Source: Luteimonas colneyensis
Lineage (GTDB): Bacteria > Pseudomonadota > Gammaproteobacteria > Xanthomonadales > Xanthomonadaceae
DNA length: 64,000 bases
Assembly (NCBI RefSeq): GCF_014836665.1
Contig: NZ_JACSQJ010000002.1
Location: 186,001-250,000, forward strand
Direction of reading: 5' to 3'
Shown here: positions 9,163 to 17,980 of the stretch, piece by piece
Layout of the letters: each line of letters opens with the position of its first letter
How positions within the stretch are numbered: the stretch's first letter is position 1
Notes under the pieces: generated by a model
The model's database searches: none
What the model was told of the DNA's origin: nothing
Seen by the model: only the letters and a program-made list of their open reading frames with translations
Program-made: the position numbers and the translations under genes

Positions 9163-9678
9163 GTGCGCAATTACGATCTCGACTTCCTCAAGCGCTTTTC
9201 GCTGGTGATCGGCTTCCTGACCCTGGTCACGATCGGCCTGATCGTGGGTTCCTACTTCGTGCACAAGTCGCTGCCGGGCGAAGTCGATCCGGGCGTGGCG
9301 CAGCGCACCGCCAACCGCATCGCGCCGGTCGGCGCCGTGTACGCGGGCGACACCGGCGCTGCCGCGCAGGCCGCCGCCGCCGCCGCCGCCGCCGCGTCCG
9401 CCGCGGCCCAGGTCGCCTATGGCGGCACGCTGGACGGCTCGGTGATCTACAACAACCTGTGCGCGGGCTGCCACACCTCGGGCGCCGGCGGCGCGCCGAA
9501 GATGGTCGCCGCCGAGTGGACCGCGCGCATCGCGCAGGGCGCCGACACCCTGCACCGCCACGCCATCGAGGGCTTCACCGGCGCGGCCGGCATGATGCCG
9601 GCGAAGGGTGGCAACCCGGCGCTGACCGACGAGCAGGTGGTCGCCACGGTCGACTGGATGGTCGAGAACCTCCAGTAA
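9163..9678 (+). CDS. membrane-anchored class I cytochrome c5 family protein
   Basis: Electron carrier of 171 residues. An N-terminal membrane anchor (about 12-33) is followed by an Ala-rich flexible linker (about 66-84) and a c-type domain with heme site CAGCH (Cys100, Cys103, His104). The probable methionine axial ligand is in GAAGMMPAKGG. The fold faces the periplasm. GTG at 9163 is preferred because AAGGTG lies at the right distance and the protein begins VRNYDLDFLKRFS; an in-frame start at 9130 lacks this. The linker is encoded by a run of GCC codons that could slip during replication. A strong terminator follows. Confidence 0.92.
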   Translation: MRNYDLDFLKRFSLVIGFLTLVTIGLIVGSYFVHKSLPGEVDPGVAQRTANRIAPVGAVYAGDTGAAAQAAAAAAAAASAAAQVAYGGTLDGSVIYNNLCAGCHTSGAGGAPKMVAAEWTARIAQGADTLHRHAIEGFTGAAGMMPAKGGNPALTDEQVVATVDWMVENLQ

Positions 9679-9698
9679 GCCGGCCTCCCGCCGCCGCC

Positions 9699-9727
9699 GA
9701 CGCCGCCCACGGGCGGCGTCTTCGTTT
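9699..9727 (+). terminator. rho-independent terminator after cytochrome c5
   Basis: A perfect GC-rich hairpin, GACGCCGCCC with GGGCGGCGTC and a two-base loop, is followed by TTCGTTT. It lies 20 bp after the cytochrome stop. Confidence 0.8.
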
Positions 9728-9753
9728 CCGCCCCACGACATCGACGAGCGACC

Positions 9754-11190
9754 ATGACCACCACCGGCACCGTCCGCACCACGTCTTCCGCCCTGGTCCT
9801 GGCGATGCTGCTGGCCGGCTGCGCCGGCCTCGGGCGACAGCCCGATGCGCCGGCCACCGCGGCCACCGCCACCGCCGCGGTGGAGATCGCCTCGGTGCCG
9901 GAAGACTGGTCGGCGCTGGACGGCCGCCGCGTGCGCATCACCGCGCCGCTGGTGATCTCCGGCAACCATCGCCTCGACCGTGACGCCAGCGTCGTGGTTG
10001 CGTTCGGCGAGCGCCTGCGCACCCCCACGGAGGTCGCGCTGCCCGGCGCCGCGGCCGACGCCGTGGCCGCCGCCAACCGCGCGCGCAGCCTGTCCCTGGC
10101 GCTGCCGCCGAAGGCCGCGCGGCACGCGCAAGTGTGGCGCGGCGGCGGCACGCTCGAGGTGCTCGAGGGCGTGCTCACCGTTGGCGACGACGGCCCGCGC
10201 CTGGCGGTCGCCGACGTCGACACCCTGCAGCCGGCATCGCGCCCGGCGGCACCGACGGTGGCCGGCGAACTGCGCCTGGCCAGCCTCAACCTGCAGAACC
10301 TGTTCAACGGCGACGGGCGCGGCGGTGGCTTCCCGACCGCGCGCGGTGCGCGGACGCCGGCGGAATACGCGGAGCAGCTCGCGCGCCTGGTGGCCACGCT
10401 GTCCTCGCTCGACGCCGACATCGTCGCGCTCCTGGAGCTGGAGAACGACGGCTATGGCACCGACTCCAGCATCGCCGGACTGGTGGCCGCGCTCGATCCG
10501 GACGGCCTGCGCTGGCGCTTCGTCAACGCCGGCCGGGGCCCCGGCGACAACCCGATCCGCGTCGGCCTGATCTACCGCGCCGACCGCGTGGTCCCGCTGG
10601 GCCGGCCGGCCACGCTGGAGGACGGCGTGTTCGGCCCGCTCAGCCGCGCGCCGCTGGCGCAGGCCTTCCGCGCCGGCAGCGGCCCGGCCTTCGTGGTGGT
10701 CGCCAACCACTTCAAGTCCAAGGGCTGCCGCGACGCCGCCGGCGCCGACCTCGACCAGGGCGACGGCCAGGCCTGCTTCAACGCCACCCGCCGGGCGTCC
10801 GGCGAAGCGCTGCGCGCCTGGCTGGCCGGCGACCCGACCGGCCAGGGCAGCGACCTGGTCGCGGTGCTGGGCGACCTCAACGCCTACGCGATGGAGGATC
10901 CCGTGCGCGGCTTCGTCGATGCCGGCTGGACCGACGCGCTGGCGGACGTGGATGGGGGCCAGCCGCATACCTACGTCTACGACGCCCAGGCCGGCCGCCT
11001 CGACCACGCCCTGCTCAGCCCCGCGCTGGGCGCGCGGCTGGAGGATGCGGCGATCTGGCACAGCAACGCCGACGAGGCGCCGGTCGCCGCCGACGCCGCG
11101 CCTCCCCCGGAAGGCGCAGGCGACCCCGCCCCCTGGGGCGCGTCGGACCACGACCCGGTGATCGTGGGGCTGAGGTTGCGGACGCTGTAG
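9754..11190 (+). CDS. exported endonuclease/exonuclease/phosphatase family lipoprotein (ExeM/NucH-like)
   Basis: A 478-residue lipoprotein: the signal ends in LAMLLAGC, so Cys23 is the likely lipid anchor. The N-terminal ~140 residues resemble the OB-like leader found in extracellular nucleases. The EEP nuclease domain (about 170-478) shows the metal and catalytic motifs in order: LASLNLQNLF, LLELENDGYG, RVGLIYR, VVANHFKSKG, LGDLNAY, LDHALLS and the terminal SDHDPVIVGL. It probably degrades extracellular DNA or cleaves phosphodiesters at the cell surface. The gene sits alone between a terminator and the hydrolase gene. Confidence 0.9.
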   Translation: MTTTGTVRTTSSALVLAMLLAGCAGLGRQPDAPATAATATAAVEIASVPEDWSALDGRRVRITAPLVISGNHRLDRDASVVVAFGERLRTPTEVALPGAAADAVAAANRARSLSLALPPKAARHAQVWRGGGTLEVLEGVLTVGDDGPRLAVADVDTLQPASRPAAPTVAGELRLASLNLQNLFNGDGRGGGFPTARGARTPAEYAEQLARLVATLSSLDADIVALLELENDGYGTDSSIAGLVAALDPDGLRWRFVNAGRGPGDNPIRVGLIYRADRVVPLGRPATLEDGVFGPLSRAPLAQAFRAGSGPAFVVVANHFKSKGCRDAAGADLDQGDGQACFNATRRASGEALRAWLAGDPTGQGSDLVAVLGDLNAYAMEDPVRGFVDAGWTDALADVDGGQPHTYVYDAQAGRLDHALLSPALGARLEDAAIWHSNADEAPVAADAAPPPEGAGDPAPWGASDHDPVIVGLRLRTL

Positions 11191-11221
11191 GCCCGACCCC
11201 CTCGTACACCCGCCGACTATC

Positions 11222-11905
11222 ATGGCCGCCATGAGCCCCCAGCCTCCCTTCCCCGACGCCTCCGGCGCCCTGACCCTGCCCGGCCCCGCCGGCGCGCTCG
11301 AGGTCGCCGTCGACCTGCCGGAGGACGACGTCGTCCGCGTGCCGGCGGTCGCCATCGTCTGCCATCCGCTGCCCACCGAGGGCGGCACCATGCACAACAA
11401 GGTCGTGACCATGGCCGCGCGCGCGCTGCGCGAGTCGGGCCTGGCTACGGTGCGCTTCAACTTCCGCGGCACCGGCGCCTCCGAAGGCGCCTTCGACGAA
11501 GGCCGCGGCGAGCAGGACGACCTGCGCGCGGTGGCCGATTGGGTCCGCGCCACGCGTCCCGGCGACCAGCTGTGGCTGGCCGGCTTCAGCTTCGGCGCCT
11601 ACGTCAGCCTGGCGATGGCCGCCGAGCTGCAGCCGTCGATGCTGGTCTCGATCGCGCCGCCGGCCGGGCGCAGCTGGGATTTCGAGGCGATCACCACGCC
11701 GACTATGCCCTGGCTGGTGATCCAGGGCGACGCCGACGAGATCGTCGACGCGCAGGGCGTCTACCGCTGGCTGGACGGCCTCAAGGCCGACCCCGAAGTG
11801 GTGCGCATGCCCGACACCAGCCATTTCTTCCACCGCAAGCTGATCGACCTGCGCGGCGCCATCAAGAGCGGCGTGCGCCGGCACCTGCCCGCCGCCCATG
11901 GCTGA
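11222..11905 (+). CDS. alpha/beta hydrolase, COG2945 type
   Basis: A 227-residue cytoplasmic hydrolase. The family signature CHPLPTEGGTMHNKVV appears near residue 45, the nucleophile elbow is LAGFSFGAY, the acid residue is in IQGDADEIVD and the histidine is in DTSHFFHRKL. COG2945 proteins are predicted esterases of unknown substrate. A second ATG at 11231 is equally plausible; neither has a clear ribosome site. The stop overlaps the zapE start by 8 bp, so the two genes are co-transcribed. Confidence 0.88.
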   Translation: MAAMSPQPPFPDASGALTLPGPAGALEVAVDLPEDDVVRVPAVAIVCHPLPTEGGTMHNKVVTMAARALRESGLATVRFNFRGTGASEGAFDEGRGEQDDLRAVADWVRATRPGDQLWLAGFSFGAYVSLAMAAELQPSMLVSIAPPAGRSWDFEAITTPTMPWLVIQGDADEIVDAQGVYRWLDGLKADPEVVRMPDTSHFFHRKLIDLRGAIKSGVRRHLPAAHG

Positions 11906-13040
11906 CGCCGCGGACGCGCCGCGGCCATCGCAGGCCTACCGCGCAGGCATCGCCCGCGGCGACTGGGACGACGATCCGGCGCAGCACGCGCCGCTGGCCG
12001 CGCTCGACCGGGTCCACGACGCCCTGCTCGCCGGCCGGCCGCGCCGTGGCTGGTTCGCGCGCACCTTCGGCGGCGACCCCGGCGGCGAGGCGCCGCAGGG
12101 GCTGTATCTCTGGGGCGGCGTCGGCCGCGGCAAGACCTTCATGGTCGACCTGTTCTACAACGGCCTGCCGCTGCCGGTGGCGAAGCTGGACGCGAAGGGC
12201 GGCGACGGCAACGGCAAGCGCCGCACCCACTTCCACCGCTTCATGCGCGTGGTCCACGAGCGCCTGCGCGAACATGCCGGCGAACGCGACCCGCTGGCCT
12301 CGATCGTGGCCGAGTGGCGGCGCTCGCTGCGGGTGCTGGTGCTGGACGAGTTCTTCGTCAGCGACATCGGCGACGCCATGCTGCTGGCGCGGGTGCTGGA
12401 GCGGATGTTCGCCGAAGGCATCGTGCTGGTGACCACGTCCAACATCCAGCCATCGGGCCTGTACGCCGACGGCCTGCAGCGCGCGCGCTTCCTGCCGGCG
12501 ATCGCGCTGCTGGAGCGGCACTGCCAGGTGCTGGAGATCGTCAGCGACACCGACTACCGCCTGCGCGAGCTGACCCGCTCGCCGGTGTACCGCACGCCGC
12601 TGGACGCGGGATCCGACGCCTGGCTGGAGTCGCGCTGGCACGCGCTGGGCGGCGATGACGGCCACCGCGACGGCAGCATCGAGCTCGACGGCCGCCGCAT
12701 CCACACCCGCGCACGCTGCCCGGGCATGGCCTGGTTCGATTTCGCCGCGCTGTGCGAGGGCCCGCGCGGATCGTCGGACTACATCGAGATCGCCACCGAG
12801 TTCCACACCGTGCTGCTGGGCGGCGTACCGGTGATGGACGGCACGCGCGACGATGCCGCGCGCCGCTTCGTCACCTTCATCGACGAGGCCTACGACCGCA
12901 ACGTGAAGCTGGTCTGCACCGCCGATGCGGCGCCGCCCGCGCTGTACGCGGGCGAGCGCCTGGCCGGGGCCTTCGAGCGCACCGCCTCCCGGCTGATCGA
13001 GATGCAGTCCACCGACTACCTGGCGCGCCACCACCTGTAG
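11898..13040 (+). CDS. zapE: cell division protein ZapE (AFG1-like ATPase)
   Basis: A 380-residue P-loop ATPase of the AFG1/ZapE family, which in E. coli acts on FtsZ rings at the divisome under stress. Walker A is GGVGRGKT (73-80) and Walker B is LVLDEFFV. The downstream sensor region is TTSNIQPSGLYADGLQR, and the family-typical C-terminus ends ERTASRLIEMQS. The N-terminal part (YRAGIARGDWDDDPAQ) also matches. It follows the hydrolase with an 8-bp overlap. Its TAG stop is formed by the GTAG foot of a degenerate REP sequence. Confidence 0.96.
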   Translation: MADAADAPRPSQAYRAGIARGDWDDDPAQHAPLAALDRVHDALLAGRPRRGWFARTFGGDPGGEAPQGLYLWGGVGRGKTFMVDLFYNGLPLPVAKLDAKGGDGNGKRRTHFHRFMRVVHERLREHAGERDPLASIVAEWRRSLRVLVLDEFFVSDIGDAMLLARVLERMFAEGIVLVTTSNIQPSGLYADGLQRARFLPAIALLERHCQVLEIVSDTDYRLRELTRSPVYRTPLDAGSDAWLESRWHALGGDDGHRDGSIELDGRRIHTRARCPGMAWFDFAALCEGPRGSSDYIEIATEFHTVLLGGVPVMDGTRDDAARRFVTFIDEAYDRNVKLVCTADAAPPALYAGERLAGAFERTASRLIEMQSTDYLARHHL

Positions 13041-13060
13041 GAGCGGCTGCCTCAGCGCGC
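13037..13060. repeat. degenerate REP fragment at the zapE stop
   Basis: The sequence GTAGGAGCGGCTGCCTCAGC begins with the GTAG foot typical of this genome's REPs and has a weak palindrome. Its TAG is the zapE stop codon. Only half of an element is recognisable. Confidence 0.45.
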
Positions 13061-15004
13061 GGCGTTGCTGCTCATCGTCGCGTTGCGGCTGCTGTCGCGG
13101 TACTGCGCCGGATCGCGCATACCCGCGGTGTGGCACTGGCCGGCGGTGTGCCCGCGGTTGGTCGCGCCCGGAAGCTGGGCATACGCGCGCTCCACCGTGC
13201 CGTCTTCGGGATCGCCGAGCACCAGGTCGCTGGCGGCGTTGCAGTAGTCGTTGGTGTACCAGTTCGTGGTGCGGAACGCGGTGGTGTAGTAGTTCACCTT
13301 CGACCGCGCCGAGGTCGGGATGCCCGCCAGCCAGGCCGAGGCGCCGCTGTAGGTCATGTTGCTGTTCGAGCCGCAGGCCACGCCGAACCAGTTGCCCACC
13401 GTGGCGATGATGCCGGAGAGGTTGGTGCCCTGGTAGGGCGTGCCCACCGACTGCATCAGGCGCGAACCGCTGGCGTTGTCGAGACCGCTCCAGTAGTAGG
13501 CATACAGGTGCAGCGAGGCCGCGCCACCCTGGCTGTGGGCGACGGTGCCGAACGAGTTCCACTGCGCGCCGAAGCTCTTGATGCGCTGCGCGAACTGGTC
13601 GTGGCTTCGGTTCTGGTTGGCGTCGAGGAAGGTGGCGGAGTTGGCGAACTGCGCCTGCGGCCAGACGCCGCCCGAGCAATAGCCGTGCACCAGCACCAGC
13701 TTGCGCCCGGTGGCGGCGGCACGCGCGTCGGCTGCGGCGGGACGCGGTCCCATCGTCATCAGCTCGTCGATCGCGGCCTGCCTGGCCGGGGCGGTGCGCG
13801 CGAGGCGCAGGCGCGGCGTCGACAGCGGCAGGCGCGTGGCCGTCGCCAGGGGGATGAAATGGTCGGGGTCCTCGATCCTGAGCGCGCGCAGTTCGAATGG
13901 CGCCAACGCGCCCGCGCGCGCGATCCAGCGCTCGTCCAGGCCCAGCGACAGTCCGCCGTCGCCGGCCTCGGCCATGCCGCCGATCCAGGCCACCGGCACC
14001 TCGCCGCCCTTGCCGTCGCGGCCCCAGACCTCGGCGAGCACGCGGTAGTGCGCGCCCTTGCCGGCGTTCGCGAGCGGCAGCCGCACCGACAGCCGCCCAG
14101 GCGACGAGTACGCCGCAGAAGCCGTGCCCGCCGCCAGCCGCGGCCCCGCCTCGATCACCGGCAGCGCGTGCTCGGCGGTGCGCACGAAGGGCGTGCCGAG
14201 GCGGTCATGGCCGTGGACGATGACCTGCGCGATCCAGGTGCCGGTGGCGTCGGGCACGAAGCCGCCTGCCAGGCGGCCGTCACCGGCGCCGCCATCGCCG
14301 TGGCGGCCGTCGTCGTGCATCGGGCGCAGCGTGGCCGTGCCGTCGGGCGCGACGATCCGCAGCTGCGCAGAGCGCACGTGCCCGGCATCGCGGCCCAGCG
14401 CGACACGCGTGCCGTCGTCGGCGGCCAGCATCGCGACGATGTCCATCCGCTCGCCGACCAACTGCCGGCGATGCGCCTGGTGCGATGCGAGCTCGAGGCG
14501 GTCGTCGCCCTTGAGCAGCAGGTAGCCGCGCCCACCCTCGCCCGGCCGGGCCTGCAGGTGCAGGGTCCAGTCGCCTCGGACCAGGCCGTCGAGGCGGACC
14601 ACGGTGCCGGACTGGCCGTCATGCTCGCCGCCCAGTCGCGACGCCCGCGCGCCGCGGGCGAGCGTGGCCTGCGCCAGCTCCACGCCGGCCGGCGACACCA
14701 GCCGCGGCGACCAGTCGGCGCCGCCGGACAGCAGCATCGCGTCGAGCCGGCCGTGGTGCACCGGCACGCGCAGCGTGGCGTGGCCGGAGGCGTCGAACAC
14801 CACCGGCAGCAGCGCGCTGCGCGACAGGATCGCGGCATCCGCCGGATCCGGCGCGCGCATGGCCTCGAACTCCGTGGCCGGGCCGGCCAGCTGCTTCGGC
14901 TGCAGCGGCGCCCTCCCGGCGCCGGTCGCCGCTCCCGTTCCCATCGCGATCAGCATCGACGCACACAGCATCGTGCGCACGACCGTTCCCGTCCGCTTGC
15001 GCAT
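13052..15004 (-). CDS. secreted alpha/beta-hydrolase-like protein with a large N-terminal region
   Basis: A 650-residue protein with an N-terminal export signal (MRKRTGTVVRTMLCASMLIA, cleavage probably after ATGA). Residues ~30-400 are beta-rich and of unknown function, possibly immunoglobulin-like. The C-terminal ~220 residues look like a lipase or esterase fold: oxyanion region LVLVHGYCSGGVWP, nucleophile elbow VAHSQGG, and a Ser/Gly/Asn-rich stretch GTPYQGTNLSG as in triacylglycerol lipases. A histidine candidate is in TNRGHTAG. The C-terminal part is Cys-containing and Tyr/Asn-rich, which fits a secreted enzyme. Substrate unknown. Convergent with zapE. Confidence 0.68.
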   Translation of the reverse strand: MRKRTGTVVRTMLCASMLIAMGTGAATGAGRAPLQPKQLAGPATEFEAMRAPDPADAAILSRSALLPVVFDASGHATLRVPVHHGRLDAMLLSGGADWSPRLVSPAGVELAQATLARGARASRLGGEHDGQSGTVVRLDGLVRGDWTLHLQARPGEGGRGYLLLKGDDRLELASHQAHRRQLVGERMDIVAMLAADDGTRVALGRDAGHVRSAQLRIVAPDGTATLRPMHDDGRHGDGGAGDGRLAGGFVPDATGTWIAQVIVHGHDRLGTPFVRTAEHALPVIEAGPRLAAGTASAAYSSPGRLSVRLPLANAGKGAHYRVLAEVWGRDGKGGEVPVAWIGGMAEAGDGGLSLGLDERWIARAGALAPFELRALRIEDPDHFIPLATATRLPLSTPRLRLARTAPARQAAIDELMTMGPRPAAADARAAATGRKLVLVHGYCSGGVWPQAQFANSATFLDANQNRSHDQFAQRIKSFGAQWNSFGTVAHSQGGAASLHLYAYYWSGLDNASGSRLMQSVGTPYQGTNLSGIIATVGNWFGVACGSNSNMTYSGASAWLAGIPTSARSKVNYYTTAFRTTNWYTNDYCNAASDLVLGDPEDGTVERAYAQLPGATNRGHTAGQCHTAGMRDPAQYRDSSRNATMSSNAAR

Positions 15005-15147
15005 ACCGGTTCTCTCCCGTTGGTGGGCGGATCCCCATCCGCCGCGCTCCCTTATAGACCAGCCCCGTGAAGGCGGGCGACGGAGCGCTGCCGCCGCGTG
15101 CCGACCTGGTGCACGATGTCGACTCCATCGACCGCCCGGGGAACACC

Positions 15148-16470
15148 ATGCCGAAGCTCCTGTCGCTGTCCTGCGCCCTGGCGCTTGCGCTGGCCGCCCC
15201 TTCCGCCCTCGCGCAGGAGGCGCAGCGCGCCGAAGTCGCCGAGGCCGCGCAGCGCCTGCAGGCCAAGGTGGTCGACTGGCGCCGCGACATCCACCAGCAC
15301 CCCGAGCTCGGCAACCGCGAGACGCGCACCGCGGCGCTGGTGGCCGGGCACCTGCGCGCACTTGGCCTGGAACCGAAGACCGGCATCGCCACCACCGGCG
15401 TCACCGCCGTGCTCAAGGGCGGCAAGCCCGGCCCGCGCATCGCGCTGCGCGCCGACATGGACGCGCTGCCGGTGACCGAGGCCACCGGCCTGCCGTTCGC
15501 GTCGAAGGCCACCGCGACCTTCAACGGCGAAACCGTCGGCGTGATGCACGCCTGCGGCCACGACGCCCACACCAGCATCCTGATGGGCGTGGCCGAGGCG
15601 CTGGTGGCGATGCGCGACGAGCTGCCCGGCGAGGTGCTGTTCGTGTTCCAGCCGGCCGAGGAAGGTCCGCCGGACGGCGAGGAGGGCGGCGCGGAGGTGA
15701 TGCTGGCGCAGGGCATCTTCCAGGACTTCAAGCCGGACGCCGTGTTCGGCCTGCACGTGTTCTCGACCCTCAACGCCGGCCAGCTCGGCGTACGCAGCGG
15801 CCCGACGATGGCCGCCTCCGACCGCTTCAACATCGTGGTCCAGGGCCGGCAGACGCACGGCTCGCGGCCCTGGGGCGGCGTCGACCCGATCGTGGCCGCG
15901 GCCGACATCATCGGCACCGCGCAGACCGTGGTCAGCCGCCGCCAGGACATCTCGCGGCAGCCGGTGGTGCTGAGCTTCGGCGCGATCCGCGGCGGCGTGC
16001 GCTTCAACATCATTCCCGACCGCGTGGAGATGATCGGCACCATCCGCACGTTCGACGAGGACATGCGCAAGGCGGTGTTCGCCGACCTGGCCAACGTGGC
16101 GGAGAAGGTCGCCGCCGCACACGGCGCCACCGTGGTGGCGAAGGTGCCCGACATCGAAGGCACCCCGGTCACCGCCAACGACCCGGCGCTGACCGCGCGC
16201 ATGCGCCCGAGCCTGGAAGCCGTGGCCGGCGCCGGCCACCTGGTCGACATGCCGCTGAACATGGGCGCCGAGGATTTCTCCTACTACGCGCAGCAGGTCC
16301 CCGCGGTGTTCTTCTTCGTCGGCGCCACGCCCGCCGGGCAGGACCCCACGACGGCGCCGAGCAACCACTCGCCGGAGTTCTTCCTCGACGAATCCGCGCT
16401 GGACCTGGGCCTGCGCGCGATGCTGCAGCTCTCGCTGGACTACCTGCACGGCGGCACTGGGGCGTCCTGA
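15148..16470 (+). CDS. secreted M20 family amidohydrolase
   Basis: A 440-residue zinc-dependent amidohydrolase of the M20D group (hippurate hydrolase / N-acyl-amino-acid amidohydrolase type). The cleavable signal is MPKLLSLSCALALALAAP, ending SALA. Metal and catalytic motifs are RADMDALPV, HACGHDAH, QPAEEGPPDGEEGGAE, the dimerisation-domain segment GRQTHGSRPWGGVDPI, and NMGAEDFSYY near the end. It probably removes acyl groups from amino acids or short peptides in the periplasm. I chose the ATG at 15148 because the signal peptide starts there; an upstream in-frame ATG would add a non-signal leader. Confidence 0.92.
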   Translation: MPKLLSLSCALALALAAPSALAQEAQRAEVAEAAQRLQAKVVDWRRDIHQHPELGNRETRTAALVAGHLRALGLEPKTGIATTGVTAVLKGGKPGPRIALRADMDALPVTEATGLPFASKATATFNGETVGVMHACGHDAHTSILMGVAEALVAMRDELPGEVLFVFQPAEEGPPDGEEGGAEVMLAQGIFQDFKPDAVFGLHVFSTLNAGQLGVRSGPTMAASDRFNIVVQGRQTHGSRPWGGVDPIVAAADIIGTAQTVVSRRQDISRQPVVLSFGAIRGGVRFNIIPDRVEMIGTIRTFDEDMRKAVFADLANVAEKVAAAHGATVVAKVPDIEGTPVTANDPALTARMRPSLEAVAGAGHLVDMPLNMGAEDFSYYAQQVPAVFFFVGATPAGQDPTTAPSNHSPEFFLDESALDLGLRAMLQLSLDYLHGGTGAS

Positions 16471-16477
16471 AGAGCTT

Positions 16478-16619
16478 TTGCCACGGATTTACGCGGATGA
16501 ACGCGGATTTACACGGATCGAGCAAAAGAAGAAGGCATGGTCCGAGGCACCAGCCGGCGCCTTTCGATTGACCTGCTCTATCCGTGTAAATCCGCGTTGA
16601 TCCGCGTCATCCGTGGCAA
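16478..16619. repeat. long palindromic intergenic repeat, copy 1 (simple form)
   Basis: Arms of roughly 45-50 bp in inverted orientation, left from TTGCCACGGATTTACGCGGA and right ending in GCGTCATCCGTGGCAA, separated by about 50 bp. Each arm contains two or three GCGGAT units. The element fills most of the gap between the M20 amidohydrolase and queF. Related copies lie at 55398-55651 and 61589-61878. No ORF is carried. Confidence 0.9.
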
Positions 16620-16663
16620 GGCGTTTCCCGGCACCCGGCCGCACGGCGCGCGATAATGCCGGC

Positions 16664-17494
16664 ATGACCAGTGAACTCCCGCTCGGCCGCGAGGTCGCCT
16701 ACCCGCGCGCCTACGATCCGTCGCTGCTGTTCCCGATTCCGCGTGCGCAGGGCCGTGCGGCGCTCTGGCTTGGCGGCGGTGCCCTGCCCTTCGCCGGCCA
16801 CGACCGCTGGCATGCCTACGAGCTGTCCTGGCTCGACGGCCGCGGCAAGCCGGTTGTGGAGACGGCGACCTTCCTGGTGCCGGCGGATTCGCCGCACCTG
16901 GTCGAGTCGAAGTCGCTGAAGCTCTACCTCAACTCGCTCAACAGGTCGCGCTTCGACAGCCGCGACGAGGTCCGCGCGCGGATCGGCGCGGACCTGTCGG
17001 CGGCCGCGGGTGTCCCGGTCACCGTGGACTTCGGCCTGCCGCCGGTCGATGCCGGCGACGGCGCGATGCCGGGCGCGCCCGTGCCGGTGTCGCTCGACGG
17101 ACTCGACGTGGCCTGCGACGAGTACGACGCGCCCAACCCCGCGCTGCTGTCGGCCGACGACGGCGAGGTGGTGGACGAGGTCCTGCATTCGGCGCTGCTG
17201 AAGTCGAACTGTCCGGTCACCGGCCAGCCGGACTGGGCCGGCATCCGCATCGCCGTCCGCGGCCCGCGCATCGACCGCGCAGGGCTGCTGCGCTACCTGG
17301 TCTCGTTCCGCGAGCACGCCGGCTTCCACGAGCAGTGCGTGGAGCAGGTCTTCGTCGACCTGATGGCGCGCTGCCGGCCGCAGGCGCTCTCGGTCGAGGC
17401 GCGCTACACCCGCCGTGGCGGCCTCGACATCAATCCCTGGCGGGCCACGCCCGGCCTGGCGCCGCCCGCCGCGGCGCGCGACCCGAGGCAGTAG
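16664..17494 (+). CDS. queF: NADPH-dependent 7-cyano-7-deazaguanine reductase
   Basis: Reduces preQ0 to preQ1 in queuosine tRNA modification. The 276-residue product is of the long (YqcD-like, E. coli type) form with two tunnelling-fold halves. The catalytic cysteine is Cys183 in [13 protein letters not shown]. The NADPH/preQ0 region is [13 protein letters not shown], and the second half has [15 protein letters not shown] and [16 protein letters not shown] at 16664 ([11 protein letters not shown]) matches the family start; the frame is open upstream into the repeat. Confidence 0.96.
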   Translation: MTSELPLGREVAYPRAYDPSLLFPIPRAQGRAALWLGGGALPFAGHDRWHAYELSWLDGRGKPVVETATFLVPADSPHLVESKSLKLYLNSLNRSRFDSRDEVRARIGADLSAAAGVPVTVDFGLPPVDAGDGAMPGAPVPVSLDGLDVACDEYDAPNPALLSADDGEVVDEVLHSALLKSNCPVTGQPDWAGIRIAVRGPRIDRAGLLRYLVSFREHAGFHEQCVEQVFVDLMARCRPQALSVEARYTRRGGLDINPWRATPGLAPPAAARDPRQ

Positions 17495-17563
17495 CCGGCT
17501 TCGATATTTCCTTAACGGGGCCGGTGTATACCTGACGGCGCTTCGCGCGGCACAGGAGGCCCC

Positions 17564-17980
17564 ATGAGCAAACCCCAGAACCCCAACGACCCCGGTTCGC
17601 TGTCGCTGAAGCCGGGCACCAAGTCGGCCAGTCCGGACCGGCCGGACGGCAAGCCCGACTTCGGCAACGTGCGCTCCGGCGTCAGCAGCACCGAGGCGAA
17701 GGCCACGTCCCGGCCGGACTTCGGCAACGTGCAGTCCTCGGTCAGCTCGACCGAAGAGGCCGTGGGCGAAACCCGGTACACCGTGCAGAAGGGCGACACG
17801 CTTTCGCACATCGCCCAGGCGCACTACGGCCGCGCCAGCCAGTGGTCGCGCATCTTCGAGGCCAACCGCGACCAGCTGGACGATCCCGACCGGATCCAGC
17901 CCGGCCAGGTGCTCAGGATTCCCGCCGCGGCCCGCGAGGACGGCGGCACCACGACCAGCCCCCACGGAGACCCGCTATGA
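17564..17980 (+). CDS. LysM domain protein
   Basis: A 138-residue protein without an obvious signal peptide. The N-terminal half is hydrophilic and contains a tandem repeat ([14 protein letters not shown] and [14 protein letters not shown]). The C-terminal LysM domain (about 70-121) reads [18 protein letters not shown], ending in [10 protein letters not shown]. It resembles small LysM proteins such as E. coli YgaU in size, but lacks the BON domain. The start follows CAGGAGG. Its stop overlaps the lipoprotein start (ATGA), so the two form a unit; the lack of a signal peptide leaves the cell location unclear. Confidence 0.82.
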   Translation: MSKPQNPNDPGSLSLKPGTKSASPDRPDGKPDFGNVRSGVSSTEAKATSRPDFGNVQSSVSSTEEAVGETRYTVQKGDTLSHIAQAHYGRASQWSRIFEANRDQLDDPDRIQPGQVLRIPAAAREDGGTTTSPHGDPL

